A stretch of 64,000 bases of DNA from Hyperoodon ampullatus (Eukaryota > Chordata > Mammalia > Artiodactyla > Ziphiidae): the NCBI GenBank assembly GCA_949752795.1, contig OX457056.1:201749654-201813653 (forward strand), in the 5' to 3' direction. Made by a program: the position numbers and the translations under genes. Below the pieces are notes generated by a model that was not told the origin of the DNA, did not search any database, and saw only the letters and a list, made by a program, of their open reading frames with translations. The first letter of the stretch is position 1, and the number at the start of each line of letters is the position of its first letter. Positions 1 to 11,149 of the stretch are shown here, in pieces.

Positions 1-94
1 AAATTTGGGGTACACTCTGAGGATTTCTAGGTAGGAAAAGGAGAGCCTGGGGGTGACCTTACAAGAAGAGGTGAAGGAGATGCTGGAGGTTCTC

Positions 95-370
95 ATACTT
101 ACTGTGGTGACGGTGGCAGTGGTTGTCAGTGAGGTTGAGGATTATAGTGGTTGTATGATTATGGTAATAGCAGGAATGTGGTGATGAGTGGTCATAATGT
201 TGTTATGATTTGTTAATGATCACTGCCATGGTGATAAAGGGAGTAAGTGATGGTAATTGTCATGGTGAAGGAAGTGGTGATATTGAAGCTCACAGTAACA
301 GGAGCAATCATTTGGGGGGTGATGGTAGTTACCAGTGGTGATGGTGACAATAATTATGGTCACAAGTGAA
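95..370. repeat. Degenerate TGGTGA-rich low-complexity tract
   Basis: The plus strand is dominated by short GTGGTGA, TGGTTGT and ATGGTGA words with very few C residues, as in an old decayed microsatellite. No long open frame or known repeat body is visible. Confidence 0.55.
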
Positions 371-954
371 GAAGGCTGTGACAACACTAAGGATGTCGAA
401 TTGTTTTCCAGATGAGAGAGTTGGTAGCAAGGATTACATTGGTAAATATGAACTCTTCATGTGGTATTGTTCTTTCCTCAATCCCTGTAAATGTATGAGG
501 TAAGCCTGACCCTGTAGGCAAGCTCAGGAGGGACATGTCATGGCCCAGGGTCTCCCTGAGCCGGGAGAGAGAGCCCCCTTCTCCTAATGCCTCTGTAATC
601 AGACCTGCACTGTCTTTCCTGTTCCACTGTGTTCTGATTACAAAGTAGAGGTTGGAGGGTAACCCACATTCCACCTTTCCCTTCCCTTTCTTATCTTCCT
701 AGGGGTCTACTAAGGAAGCCTAAGATAGCCCTTCTCCAGGGTCCAATATAGAAACTAAGGCATAGAGGTTTTTCCTTGTGGGCTGGAGCCAAAGTGTGAT
801 GGGTGTGCCAGACATCTGGCTGGAAATGGGATAACTGCCAAAAGGCGCTCCTTGCAGCAGTAGGAGCAGTGGTTACTGTAGCTGCTGTATTTGACTCAGG
901 GCTGGTCCTCAGTCCCTAACTGGTTCGGCCTCTGGCAGCTCCCTTGGACCTGTA
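371..954. other. Unique sequence, no feature seen
   Basis: Mixed-composition sequence without a recognisable repeat or exon. A 95-codon minus-strand frame crosses 387-674 but has no domain, biased composition or splice context to support it. Confidence 0.5.
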
Positions 955-1250
955 CTGGCCAATCCTGTCGCTACTACCGCATGCGGCTGTTGAGCACTTG
1001 ACAGGCAGCTAGTCAGATTGAGATGGGAGTGTAAATACACATTGGATTTTGAAAGCTTAGTATGAGAAAAAGAATGGAAACTATCTCTTTAATAATTGTT
1101 TATATTGATCACATGTTGAAATAACATTTTGGAAATACTGGGTTAAATAAAAGATAATATTAATTTCACCTGTTTCTTTTAATTTTTTACGTGTCTACTA
1201 GAAATTTTTAAATAACATATATGGTTCACATTGTGTTGGACAGTGCTGCC
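955..1250. mobile_element. Fossil hAT-type DNA transposon (nonautonomous)
   Basis: The block contains the word order typical of an old mammalian nonautonomous hAT element: a GAGCACTTGA segment, an AGATTGAGATG segment, then TTTCACCTGTTTCTTTTAA, ending in TTGGACAGTGCTG. The right end resembles the usual terminal sequence (CAG.GCTGTCCAATAG in the other orientation), while the left end is decayed. The family name cannot be fixed without a library search. Confidence 0.55.
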
Positions 1251-1544
1251 TTAGATCCTTTGCTTTTCCTTTGTTCAGGGAAGCAAAAGGAAAGAAACGA
1301 AGCAAATTACAAGATAACAGTGGGTTAGGCACATAATGAGTTTGTCTCTCTCTCTCCCATAAAATCTAAGCAGAAGCACTCCAGGGCAGATATGGCAGCT
1401 CCATCCCAAGTGTCAAGGCCCCAGTCTCCTCCTTTATTATTGCTTCACCATCCTCAACACATAGCTTCCATCTTGAGCTCTAAGATGAATGCTCTAGTTC
1501 CCGTGTCCATTTCACACCCAGTGAAAAGGGGAGAAGAGGATGTG

Positions 1545-1772
1545 GAGGGTCAGCTCCTTCTTTTTAAGGGCAGAGCCCAGAAGGTATAACATTACTTCTG
1601 CTTGCATCTCATTGGCCAGAATCAAGTTAACTGGACACACCTAGCTGCAAGGGAGTCTGGGGAATGTAGTCCTAAACTGGGTGGCTAGGTTCCAGCTAAA
1701 ACTTGAGGGTTTTATTATTTTTAAAGTGGAGAGTAGGTATTGGAGGACCACCAGCAGTCTCTGCTACACCCA
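1545..1772. mobile_element. Ancient interspersed repeat, family not assigned
   Basis: The run CAGCTCCTTCTTTTTAAGG, then CATTGGCCAGAAT, CACACCTAGCTGCAAGGGAG and GCAGTCTCTGC matches a repeat body I recognise from mammalian genomes, either an old L1 3-prime region or an LTR. I cannot name the family. No terminal duplication is visible. Confidence 0.4.
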
Positions 1773-1884
1773 GAGTAGGGTCATACTCCCAGGTTCACAC
1801 ATTCTACAGGTCTGAGGAGTGGCTAGTACCACTGAACTAGAGCCTTGGGCAGCAGGAGAGTGGAGCAGATAACCTCCAAGAAAA

Positions 1885-1891
1885 ACCTGCT

Positions 1892-1929
<38 letters not shown>

Positions 1930-2133
1930 GGTACGTGGGCCTCTCACTGTTGTGGCCTCTCCCGTTGCGGAGCACAGGCTCCGGACGCGCAGGCTCAGCG
2001 GCCATGGCTCACGGGCCCAGCCGCTCCGCGGCATGTGGGATCTTCCCAGACCGGGGCACGAACCCATGTCCCCTGCATCGGCAGGCGGATTCTCAACCAC
2101 TGCGCCACCAGGGAAGTCCTACCTGCTCCTTTT
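1885..2133 (-). mobile_element. CHR-type SINE, poly-A subfamily
   Basis: Read on the minus strand, the element starts with the tRNA-Glu-like head GGACTTCCCTGGTGGCGCAG, carries the promoter B-box region around GGTTCGTGCCC, and ends in a pure poly-A tail seen as T residues to 1927. A perfect 13-bp target-site duplication, ACCTGCTCCTTTT, lies at 1885-1897 and 2121-2133. The intact duplication and uniform tail suggest a fairly young insertion. Several short open frames overlap it and are artefacts of its GC-rich body. Confidence 0.93.
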
Positions 2134-3689
2134 AAAGAAATGCTTTTAATAAAGGCAGCCCAAGTCTCAGCATATTGCCAGACATTCCTTGGTCAGGAAG
2201 GTTTTAAGAGAAGGAAGAAAGAGGACAGTTTGACAAGAATGAGAAAGAGGGAGAGGGCGTACTCTGTGTGGCTGACAATGATTATTTGAATTCTAAGCTC
2301 TCTTGCCTGGGACAGTGACTGTGATTCCAATAATTTGCATATTTATACTCAAGGTCTTCACTGGTCATACGACATAGGAACAATGGTTGCAAACCATTTG
2401 TTAAGGTGGTTCTGTTTATTCAAAGCCTGCTCGTCTGCCTTCTTTCCTTCCACCTATGACCGTTTCCACCTCTATCAGGTGCAGGGCTGACAGGGAGATA
2501 GACACAGGAGATACACAAGACCTGTGTTTAAGGGAGTGGTCTGAATGGGGAGTCAGAGAACAACCAAGGACCACTGTCCAAACAACCAAGGAGTGAGCAA
2601 AGGCTAGGATGGGACATGGGCATGGCTTTGACTTTCTCTTTTATCCAAGTCTTCTCAGTAAAAAGATACTCAAGAAAAGTAAACTAGGTCTCCAGGAAGG
2701 TAGGATCTAGGTCTCTCTTGGCAACTGATGTAGTCCTGTTGCTTGGCACGTAGTAAGGTTTTGATAAGCATGGTGTTACATGGATGAATGCTGGGGTTGA
2801 GTTTAGTCTGGAGTCAGGTTCAGAGTTGAGCTGTGAGGAGAGCCTGGGAGGATATTTAGGTTTTGAGGTTGGGGACTCCACAGCTGCCCCCTACCCTGGA
2901 CATATACCTATCTTTCTCAGTGGCCCTGCAATGCCATCCTTCCCAGGATCTTCCCTTTGTAACTACTGAACTGATGGCTGAAGCTCAGCATAGGCTGCTC
3001 ACTGGGAACTGGACATGTTGGGCAGAGAGACGGGGCTGGTGTGGGAAGTTCCTAGGAGGCCTGCTCTGCTTCAGAACCCACTTCGCTGGCAGACCTACCT
3101 TTGTTCTTGGCCTTAGACAGGGCTTCCATGACTGCTGCTTCCTCTGTGCAGCTACCTTCTCACTCAGCAAGGGTCAGATAAGGAGACCACAGTCAGCTCT
3201 AGGAGAAGGCCTGGCTGGATGGAGGGGCCCATACTCTGGACTTCCCCCTCCTCCCATACATCTTGGTGTCAAATACATTTTATTTCCTCACGTCTGGGGA
3301 CTCAGGGGCTTCCCCTCCAGGATTACTTCCTCCTCTGGTTTGTTTTCCAGCTGGAGACTCTAGGAGCCCCACGGCAGGGGGGCGGCTTCTCTGCTGTGGC
3401 CCAGGAGGCTTCAAAGGGCCCAGAGTGGAATGCCAGCTGGGGAGACTGCTGGCCTGGGAGGAGGGGCCCAAGGTAAGGGGCTCTGGATGGGGCCCCCCAC
3501 TCATTTTCAAATCCCCCTACCACTGAGGGGCTGTATCTATGGGCAGAAGGTAACTTCAAAGGTTGGGGATGGAGGACTCCTGCCACCCCCTCCCCTGGGG
3601 CTCAGAGAGGGGCAGGAAACACCCCTCCCCCCATGATGGATTAGGTGCCTAAGAGCCATGGCGAGCTCATGGCTGGGGAGACCTTCTCC
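2134..3689. other. Unique sequence, no gene recognised
   Basis: No repeat body or conserved exon is evident. The overlapping open frames between about 2.8 and 3.6 kb lie in G/C-skewed sequence on both strands and give no recognisable protein. A weak L2-like 3-prime end may lie near 2740-2795 (CTTGGCACGTAGTAAGG). Confidence 0.45.
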
Positions 3690-3900
3690 CTTTTCATGGG
3701 GCTCAGATTTCACGATTTTGGGAGGGAGGAGGGGGTGAAATAATTAGTAATTTGTGATTAAGTCTTTTCATGGATATTTTGTTTCTTTGTTCTGTGATGT
3801 CGCCCGGAGCCATTTAAAAAATGACTTAATGACAAAAAAAAATAATTGCTCTTTGTAACTAATGACTGTGTCAGAACTTAGAAATCACCAAAGCCTCAGA
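3690..3900. promoter_or_regulatory. Candidate conserved noncoding element
   Basis: An AT-rich unique island inside GC-richer flanks. It contains a TAATTA homeodomain core at 3741-3746, a nearby TGATTAAGT word and the internal repetition TGACTTAATGAC. No repeat family fits. The combination is typical of deeply conserved enhancers, but conservation could not be tested here. Confidence 0.35.
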
Positions 3901-4549
3901 AAGTAGAAACCGAGACAGAGACTGGGCTGGGGGTGCCGTCCTCCAAGGAATCTGATCAGCTATCGTAAAGCGGCCAAGGATCTGTTTGTAGCCGGGCGTC
4001 CCCCTTCTCTCAAGCTAGCCAGCACCCTACACTCACCCTCAGCTCAAGGACTTCAGGCCTAGGATCCCCCAGGAGCCTCTGCTCCTGGGTCCAGAGGAAC
4101 AAGCAGAATGCCTGACGTCAGCTTAGACTGTCCCAGCTAGCCTAGCCTTGGAGTCACTCCCTCCTCCATAAAATCCTCTAGGAGGGATCCCCCCTGGGTG
4201 GGAGATGAAGAGGTAGTCATGCCCTCTCCCCTCCACCCCAGCAGCCCAGATGGAGCCCCACCATGGCCCTGGGATTCTGGACTCAGGTCTTGTCTTTGGG
4301 ATGGATATATGCTAACCGACAGCTCTTCCTTGGACTGGGGCCCTGCAGAGCTCCGGCCACCTGAGCAGGGATGTGCCAGGGCCTCAGCCCCAAGGACTCA
4401 GCTCAGCTTCCTTCTGCCGCCCCCAGCCGCCTCCCGCGGGCTCTGGGGAGTGGGCTGGAGACGGGGAATTGCTCACGCAGCAGATTCCGCTCCTGTTCCC
4501 TTCCCGGCCCTCGCTCCAATCTCTCCCAGGGGAAATGCTGTGGGGGGAG
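3901..4549. other. Unique GC-richer sequence, no gene recognised
   Basis: Open frames around 4198-4600 occur in three frames with proline- and serine-rich, domain-free translations, which is what GC-rich noncoding DNA gives. No repeat identified. Confidence 0.45.
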
Positions 4550-4800
4550 AAACCCGTTAACTTGTGCCTTCTATTTGGTTTTCCTCTGGTTATTGTTTAA
4601 AATGCAGAGATTATGAGGTCAAACTCTCCCAGCCAATATTTTTCTAATGAAAAATGTAGTAAGGCACGACTGAGTAATCTAATCTATAAGTTAAGCGTTC
4701 CACACAGCAGCGATTTTCACCGACAGAACTTCAATAAATCTTGTTTTGAGAAAAATGATATGAGGCTGATGTTCTATTTTTGTCAATTTGAATGGACTCC
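4550..4800. promoter_or_regulatory. Candidate conserved noncoding element
   Basis: AT-rich unique island following a GC-rich shoulder. It holds a SOX-like ATTGTTT at 4592-4598 and several TAAT-type words, including CTAATGAAAAATG and GAGTAATCTAATC. It lacks any repeat signature and is framed by unrelated C-rich sequence. It looks like enhancer-type constraint; this is inferred from composition and motifs only. Confidence 0.4.
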
Positions 4801-5864
4801 CCTGCGCCCCACCCCCAGTCCCCAGAAACACTGCATTGCACCCAGCCAATCTCCTTCCCTCCCCCAGAGCTGGCTAGATGAAAAGGGGGACAAGAATGCT
4901 CGGGTGAGAGGCTTGAGTTCTGGTCCAGCCCGGCTCCGGGCGTCTGAGGCCAGAAGCATCTGCTTCAGCCCACCTGGCCTCTGTGGCTCTCCTCCTGGTC
5001 AGAGGGTTGGTGAAGGGGCTGGGGGTCTTGAAGGAAGAGGTAGCCCACAGTCTAGGAGACTGTGTCTTCCCTAGCCACAGGGTCAGGTTCACCCAGGTAA
5101 GCCTGTCTCCCCCAGCTGCCTCAAAGCTGAGCAAAGAGCAAACAGCAGGCCTCACACCTTTCCTCAACCCCCAACAAGCCATTGATAGATTGGGCAAGGA
5201 AGGCCTCACATCAGGCGGAATTCTTTAGATCCATCCTTGAAGCTGCTGCTCCGCCATAGTCTGACTTGAACAGAGTGGGTGAAGCAAAATGTGGTGAACC
5301 GCCCCCCCCCCCCGCAGTGTGTGTGTGCGCACCTGTGTGCACCTGTGTATGTGCTCTGGGAGGCAGGCTCTCCTGATGGACGTGTGGGTCATAAGCCTGT
5401 CATCGATGATGACTGCCAAGAAAAAAATCGAGAAAGGTATTTCGAGCCCAGGGAATATGTGGGAGGCCAGGAGAATGGGTATGGAGAGGCTTTTTCAAGA
5501 AACTGGAGAAGCGGTAAGGGCAGCCAGAAAGGATTACGGCACCTCATCAGAGAGAAATCAATTAGGAGAGGTTTCAAAATGAGGAGCTCCTCCCTCCTTC
5601 CTCCCAACAGCAATTGACTGAGGGGAATGTACTGAGACAAACACACGCCGGGACAGAGAAATTGTTTCTGAGTGAAGACCCGGCAGCATTTAGGTTTGAA
5701 AGAGCTAGAGGCTGCCTCCGTCTGAAATCTGCAGGCATGGAAAGCCAAAACAGAGGAACTTGATCTCTCAGTGTCCCGGGGAGCTGAGTATCCAAGAAAG
5801 AGGCCCGGGTGGGGGGTGGGGGCGTTCCACAGATCAGAGGGCCTAAGTTGTGATATTCCCAACA
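4801..5864. other. Unique sequence with a short C-run and GT stretch
   Basis: Contains a C10-type run near 5303 followed by a short GTGTGTGTGCGC stretch. The part from about 5395 to 5600 is A-rich and unique and could be another conserved island. The minus-strand frame at 5389-5892 has no recognisable domain. Confidence 0.4.
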
Positions 5865-6012
5865 GTCTGACCTCAGGCCTCAGTTTTTTCATCTGTAAAT
5901 GAGGAAAATAAGACCAGTCCTACTTACCTGATAGCAGTGTAAGCAGATCAAACGAGAAGATGTACGTGAACATGCACTGTTTAAAGTACTGTACAAAGTG
6001 AGCTATTGATAG
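5865..6012 (+). mobile_element. MIR SINE fragment
   Basis: The core CCTCAGTTTTTTCATCTGTA is the conserved MIR central region in sense orientation, followed by a diverged body with TACTTACCTGATAGCAGTGT. It is old, with many mismatches and no target-site duplication visible. Confidence 0.75.
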
Positions 6013-7029
6013 AATTGTTACTGCACTGAGCCGGGGGAGAAGACCCGGGGACAACTCTCAAAGCTTCGTTATTTCCCTGAGCCAGGTTAGATTGAACATG
6101 AGGCTGGGTATCTGTCACTGGACCTGCCTCTAGAGTTTGGGCTTAGCGATTTCCTCATGGGGTGGGAAAGTTCTCATTGGTTCATCGCTGCCCAGTGTGC
6201 CAAGGCTCTAATACATGGAGATGATCCTGGGAGAGACTTTGGGCTGGTGCGGATGCAATCAGGATGGGGACCTGGGAGGCTGGGAGGAGGGCCTGGGAGA
6301 GGAGTCGTCGAGGAGGAGGAGGGAAAGGGCAGGGACCCCTTGTCTCTGCTGGATCAAGTTCAGGCACCAAGAGTGGGCCCCTTTCTCCCCGGGCCTTACC
6401 CATCCTTGTGCCCCCTCGTGTCATTCTGAGGCTCCCAGACACTTTCCAGGTGGGGAGGTGTGGGGGGCGGGTAACTCCAAATGTCAGATGTTGGCTCCAG
6501 GTCCTCTTTTGTCTTCTGACCCCGCCGGTTGTTCTCAGGAAAAGGGAGCCCAAGCCCAGGGCCGCCTGAACCAGGAGGAGGTGGAGAGGTGCTTTGGGAT
6601 GGCTGAGGCTGCTCAGAGTGGCCAGGAGCTGCCTGCAGCCTCAGAAACCATGGACACCCATTTCTAAGGAACATGGGAGGTGAGGGGAGACAGAATACTG
6701 CCTTCATGCATGACTAGGGTGGGGACAGCCCACCCTAGGAAAGCAAAATTTCCTCTCCAGTTTCTCTGTGCCTAAGGGGGGTGGGTGGGTACAGCAGGGT
6801 CCAGAACTGAAGGGATCTGCCCCCAGAATGGGTCTGGGAGTCCCTGTGGCCAAGCCTATTCCTCCTCTTGTCCCCTGAGAGGTCCCAAGCCCCTGACTGG
6901 AAAAGTTACCACAGTTACAGCTCCACAGACCATGTATTGGGGACCTCTTGAAAACTGGGGGATGGAGGGGGGAGCTTGTGGACTTGATGCTAACTTATAC
7001 CCACGAAAACTCAGATTTTCAAGGAACTT
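6013..7029. other. Unique sequence, no gene recognised
   Basis: Purine-rich on the plus strand (GAGGAGG, GGGAGG). Open frames in both directions across 6157-6707 mirror each other, which is characteristic of compositional bias rather than coding. No repeat identified. Confidence 0.45.
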
Positions 7030-7310
7030 TTAGTCACACAAAGAACATTCTCTTGAGATGATGATAAGCAAAAAAAAAAAGGATACAAAGCATTAGGTAT
7101 AGAATGATCTCATTTATGAAGCAAAAATAAATTTATAGATTAAACAAAAGACTAGAATAAAACCAGCAAAAGTATAGACAGTGATGGCTTCTAGGTGGTA
7201 AGAATATGTGTGATTTTATTTTCTTTATATTACTCTATAGTTCTCAAATTTCTACCATCAACATATACATTTATAACTTAGAAGTTATAAAAAAGATTAA
7301 GAAGATGACT
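7030..7310 (+). mobile_element. AT-rich ancient repeat fragment, family not assigned
   Basis: The order GATCTCATTTATG, AAATTTATAGATTA, ACAGTGATGGCTTCTAGGTGG, TGTGATTTTATTTTCTTT and AATTTCTACCATCAACAT is a repeat 3-prime body I recognise from mammalian genomes, ending in an A-rich stretch. I cannot assign the family with certainty. Confidence 0.45.
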
Positions 7311-8879
7311 CTGGAGTCAAGCTGGCACCCCAAAGGCATACCCGGAACTTTCGCAGACCCCAGGCCCTCTGCCTACTCCCCAGGTCTGCTTTGGTGATCC
7401 TGGGCCCGCTTCCTTTAGGGCAGCCCATGGGGGAGGGGCTGAGGCCCGGCAGCTGTGAGTCAGCTGTGCCTGGAGACAATCCCGTGTCCAATGGGAGGCA
7501 GGGGGGCTCATTTCCGAGCTGGACAGGGGCCAGGTTTTAGGGACCAAGTCTGCCAAGCAGCTACCTGAGGCACCAGTATTCATAACTCCTTTTCAGCCTC
7601 TGCCCAAGGGTCTCCATCCCCTACCCCAGTGACTGGTTCTGGCTTTCAGATACAGGAGAGGGGGTGAAGGCGGCCTCATCCCTAGTTCTGAGGTTCAGTG
7701 AGAACCCGGATTTATGGAGATACATTCAGGCCTATATTCACCCCTTTCCCTTGCTTCAGCTCCCTCCTGCCCCTGGACTCCCAAGGCCATGGACTCTGTC
7801 AGGGGAAGAGAATGGCTGGTTAAAGCTGGGAGGGGGCCCCACAGAATCTGGTCAAGGGGTTTTGGACCAAGGAGTTTCAGTTAATCCAAGCCCGGGGGAT
7901 TAGTAAAAATATGGCTAAGAAATTCTAGCCCACCTTCCTTCAAGTATTCAGTTGTGTTAAAGAAAAAAACCCCAACACATTAAAAAAGGCTTTTTAGACC
8001 ATTTATTTATGAGCATGTGTCAAAGTTTTATTTCAGGCTTACTGCAAGTGAAGAGCCCTCTAAGAGGCCAATTCAAGGATTACCTCTTGGTAGACACATC
8101 TAGAGGAAGAAGAGTGGTTAGAATCATTGTTAAACTGGACATACAAAAATAATGTCTGGATAAAATGCATCCCACTCTCACAGCTGCAGAGGTAGATGGA
8201 AAACTGGTTTCTGAGAAGAAGATTGAATCCACTTAAAAGTTTATCAGCAAATTGCTTAAGTGTTTTTATTAAGAATGCTGTTTTCTTCCCCCAAAATGGA
8301 TTATATTGAGCAAAAAGGCTCTCTTTCAGAAAGGTTTGGGATTCTTTTGTCTTACAGTTGGAAACATTGGCTTGGCTCCTTCTCCAAGGCTGGAGGCTTA
8401 AGCATGAAGCAACTGATGTGAAAACTCTGGGTTCCTATGTGCCCAAGCCTGTGCCAGGCACCAAGGCAAGAACAAGACAGTGGGCAGGATTGCAGGGAGG
8501 CTGAGTTCTCTCCATGCCAGGGAATATTTCCTGACAAAAGGATCTGTCCAGGTAAGTACCTCCAGAAGTCTGTGAAGTTCCCTCATGTTGGAGGTAAGCA
8601 AAATGGCAGAGGAAGCAGGCAGCCTCATGACAGAGATATTTTAGAGCTGTTTCCCCAAGTGTAGAAATTGGACCTCTGGCAGAATGCCAGATGATTTTTG
8701 ATGGTACATTGACAAGACATTAAATCACACTGAATCCCATAGTGAGAAAGTTATTTTCTTGTCCATTTCTTTCTTTCTTTTCTTCTTTTTTCCAATGGAC
8801 CTTGGGTTCACAGAACTTGATTAATCATATTCCTCTGTTCATGACACAGTCTCATGTTGGTCCTTGCATGGACCACTTT
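7311..8879. other. Unique sequence, no gene recognised
   Basis: GC-moderate to about 7.9 kb, then AT-rich unique sequence to 8.88 kb. No repeat or exon is recognised. A pyrimidine stretch (TTTCTTTCTTTTCTTC) lies near 8767. Confidence 0.4.
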
Positions 8880-9249
8880 ATATATATATTTAGTTAGTTT
8901 TTTAAATTAGTCGCTTTTAAATAATACTATAAGCGCCCCATGAATTTATCACCCAAAACAGAATCTCAGACCTTGACATTATTAACAACTAACCAGATGG
9001 TCCCTGTGTTCCCTTCCATGCTTCTGATCTGAGGCAATTAACATCCTAAATCCCATATTTATCATTCTCTTGCTTTCCTTTTAATATAGTTCATATAGTT
9101 TAATATAGTTGCACCTAAATGTATTCCTAAAAAGTATATTTAAACTTTTAATTTTTAAATTTTATTTAAAAGTAGTATCAGGCTGTATATAATTTTCTTG
9201 GACTGTTTCACATATTATATTGAGTCATCCATACTGTTTCATGTCACTT

Positions 9250-9481
9250 AAGTTCCTTTGTTTTTTTTTTTTTTTTTTTTTTTGCAGTATGTGGGCCTCT
9301 CACTGTTGTGGCCTCTCCCATTGTGGAGCACAGGCTCCGGACGCACAGGCTCAGCAGCCATGGCTCACGGGCCCAGCCGCTCCGCGATCTTCCCGGACCG
9401 GAGCACGAACCTGTGTCCCCTGCATCGGCAGGCGGACTCTCAACCGCTGCACCACCAGGGAAGCCCAAGTTCCTTTGTTTT
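9250..9481 (-). mobile_element. CHR-type SINE, poly-A subfamily
   Basis: Same subfamily as the copy near 1.9 kb, with a minus-strand tRNA-Glu-like head and a pure A tail. A perfect 15-bp target-site duplication, AAGTTCCTTTGTTTT, lies at 9250-9264 and 9467-9481. It is inserted into antisense L1 DNA. Confidence 0.93.
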
Positions 9482-9490
9482 GACTACAGT

Positions 9491-9660
9491 ATAATATTCC
9501 ACATGTGAGGGAATTCCCTGGCGGTCCAGGGGTTAAGAATCAGCACTTTCACTGCCGTGGGCCCAGGTTCAATCCCTGGTTGGGGAACTAAGATCCCACA
9601 AGCCACACAGCACGGTCAAGAAAATAAATAATAATAATAATAATATTCCACTGTGTGAGG
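9491..9660 (+). mobile_element. Short CHR-type SINE
   Basis: Begins GGAATTCCCTGGCGGTCCAG and carries AGGTTCAATCCCTGG as B-box. It ends with CACAGCACGGTCAAG and an AATAAT tail. Duplicated flanks of about 19 bp (ATAATATTCCAC.TGTGAGG) lie at 9491-9509 and about 9640-9660, with small differences. It sits 30 bp from the preceding SINE. Confidence 0.88.
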
Positions 9661-9699
9661 ATACCACAGACTGTTGTAAAAGATATCACTTTCCTTACA

Positions 9700-10169
9700 C
9701 CCATATTCTTAGCAGCATTTTTCACGAGAGCAAAGTTGGAAGCAGCCCTTTGGCTCTTGTGAATAACGCTGCTAAGATCTGTCCATCGACAGATGAATAA
9801 ACACAATGTGGTATATACATACAATGAAATATTATTCAGCTTTTAAAGGGAAGGAAATTCTGACACATACTATGACATGCATGAACTTTGAAGAAATGAT
9901 GCCAAGTGAAATAAGCCAGGCACAAAACGACAAATACTGTATGATTATACTTACATGGGGCACCTAGAGTAGCCAACTTCATAGAGACAGAAAGTAGAAT
10001 GGTGGTCAAATAGCTGGGGCAAGGAAGGGAATAGGGAGTTAGTGTTTAATGGGTACAGAATTTCGGTTTGAGAAGATAAAAATAATTTGGAAGACAATGG
10101 CAGCAATGATTGCACAATAATGTGAATGTAACACCACTGAACTGACTGAACTATATACTTAAAAATGGT
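9700..10169 (+). mobile_element. Ancient L1 3-prime end, sense, with internal inversion
   Basis: Sense-strand L1 3-prime features are clear from 9780 onward: GATGAATAAACACAATGTGG, CAATGAAATATTATTCAGC, CAAGTGAAATAAGCCAGGCA, then the UTR-type end ACTATATACTTAAAAATGG. The first part holds a short sense piece (about 9710-9750) and then an antisense piece (about 9752-9778) of the same ORF2 region. These form an imperfect inverted repeat. The arrangement suggests template switching or twin-priming during insertion. Confidence 0.65.
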
Positions 10170-10561
10170 TAAAATGGTAATGTTTTAAAATTTTATTTAA
10201 TTAATTTATTTTTTTATATATATATTTTTTGGCTGTGTTAGGTGTTCGTTGCTGCATGCGGGCTTTCTCTAGTTGAGGGGAGTGGGGCTACTCTTCGTTG
10301 CGGTGCGCGGGCTTCTCATTGCGGTGGCTTCTCTTTTTGCGGAGCACTAGGTGCATGGGCTTCAGTAGTTGTGGCACGTGGGCTCAGGAGTTGCAGCTCG
10401 TGGGCTCTAGAGCACAGGCTCAGTAGTTGTGGTGCACGGGCTTAGTTGCTCCGCAGCATGTGGGATCTTCCCGGGGAAGGGCTCGAACCCGTGTCCCCTG
10501 CATTGGCAGGCGGATTCTTAACCACTGCACCACCAGGGAAGTCCTAAAATGGTAACATTTT
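10170..10561 (-). mobile_element. Full-length CHR-type SINE
   Basis: About 358 bp on the minus strand, from GGACTTCCCTGGTGGTGCAG near 10544 through an ACTACTGAGCC-type middle to an AT-rich tail near 10190. Flanking copies of TAAAATGGTAA..TTTT at 10170-10186 and 10545-10561 differ at two positions (TG versus CA), which indicates an older insertion than the poly-A copies. It landed at the 3-prime end of the L1 fragment. Confidence 0.93.
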
Positions 10562-10575
10562 ATGTTTTGTATATT

Positions 10576-10606
10576 TTGCCCCCCCCGCCCCCAACACACA
10601 CACACA
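10576..10606. repeat. Poly-C plus CA simple repeat
   Basis: Two C runs separated by a G, followed by a short (CA)n run, lie directly after the SINE target duplication. Confidence 0.85.
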
Positions 10607-11149
10607 GATATTGCTTTTCCACTGACGGACATTTGGGTTATTTGATTTGTCCAGTTTTATCAAAGAGAAAGTCTCAGTTTGGTGCTTGTGTATCTTCAAC
10701 ACCTCTGTGACACATGTTTCTCTTCTTTCCCTTTTTAACAAAGAGAGAGGAGACCTTAGGCTCAAGAGTTCTGGCAGGCAGTGGTATCCAGCTAGAATGG
10801 AATTTCATTGGTTTCTTTATTTTACTTTTTTATAATGACTTTCTATTTTTGGCAACTGATGGTTGGTTTTCCAGTTACTGTAGTGCTGTAGGGTTTTTTT
10901 TTTTTTAATAATAAACATACTCAAGTAAAAAATAGGAAGTTGATTTAAAGAAAAATATCAAGTAAGTAACATTATTGGTGGTATATGGATATAGCATGAA
11001 TTATGAAGCTGGTACTTGAATGCTGAAACTTGGAAAATATGATTTTAGAGGTTGATCAGACTTTGGTTGAACCTGTGGTCTCTGTGGACCTCCCAAGGTT
11101 GACAGTCTCTGATATTCTGGATGTACGGAGAGTACAGGCCATGGGAGCT
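10607..11149. other. AT-rich sequence with possible L1 antisense remnant
   Basis: The words CACTGACGGACATTTGGGTT near 10620 resemble the antisense L1 ORF2 segment seen elsewhere in the window. The rest is unassigned AT-rich sequence with a T12-type run near 10895. Confidence 0.35.

Larger units (their letters stand above)
8880..9690 (-). mobile_element. Ancient L1 3-prime fragment, antisense, split by two SINEs
   Basis: AT-rich antisense L1 sequence. The segment CCATACTGTTTCATGTCAC and, after the SINE insertion, TACAGTATAATATTCCAC correspond to the reverse of the L1 ORF2 end and 3-prime UTR. Two SINEs (9265-9466 and 9510-9639) interrupt it, each with its own target-site duplication made from L1 sequence. 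At about 9700 the orientation switches to sense. Confidence 0.6.

Noticed and set aside
1906..2120. Possible tRNA gene from the tRNA-Glu-like head
   Set aside because: The head is the SINE promoter region. It lacks a foldable cloverleaf and is flanked by a SINE body, A tail and target duplication.
1823..2149. Several 60-96 codon frames on both strands
   Set aside because: All are readings of the CHR-type SINE and its poly-A tail. The same peptides recur at the other SINE copies.
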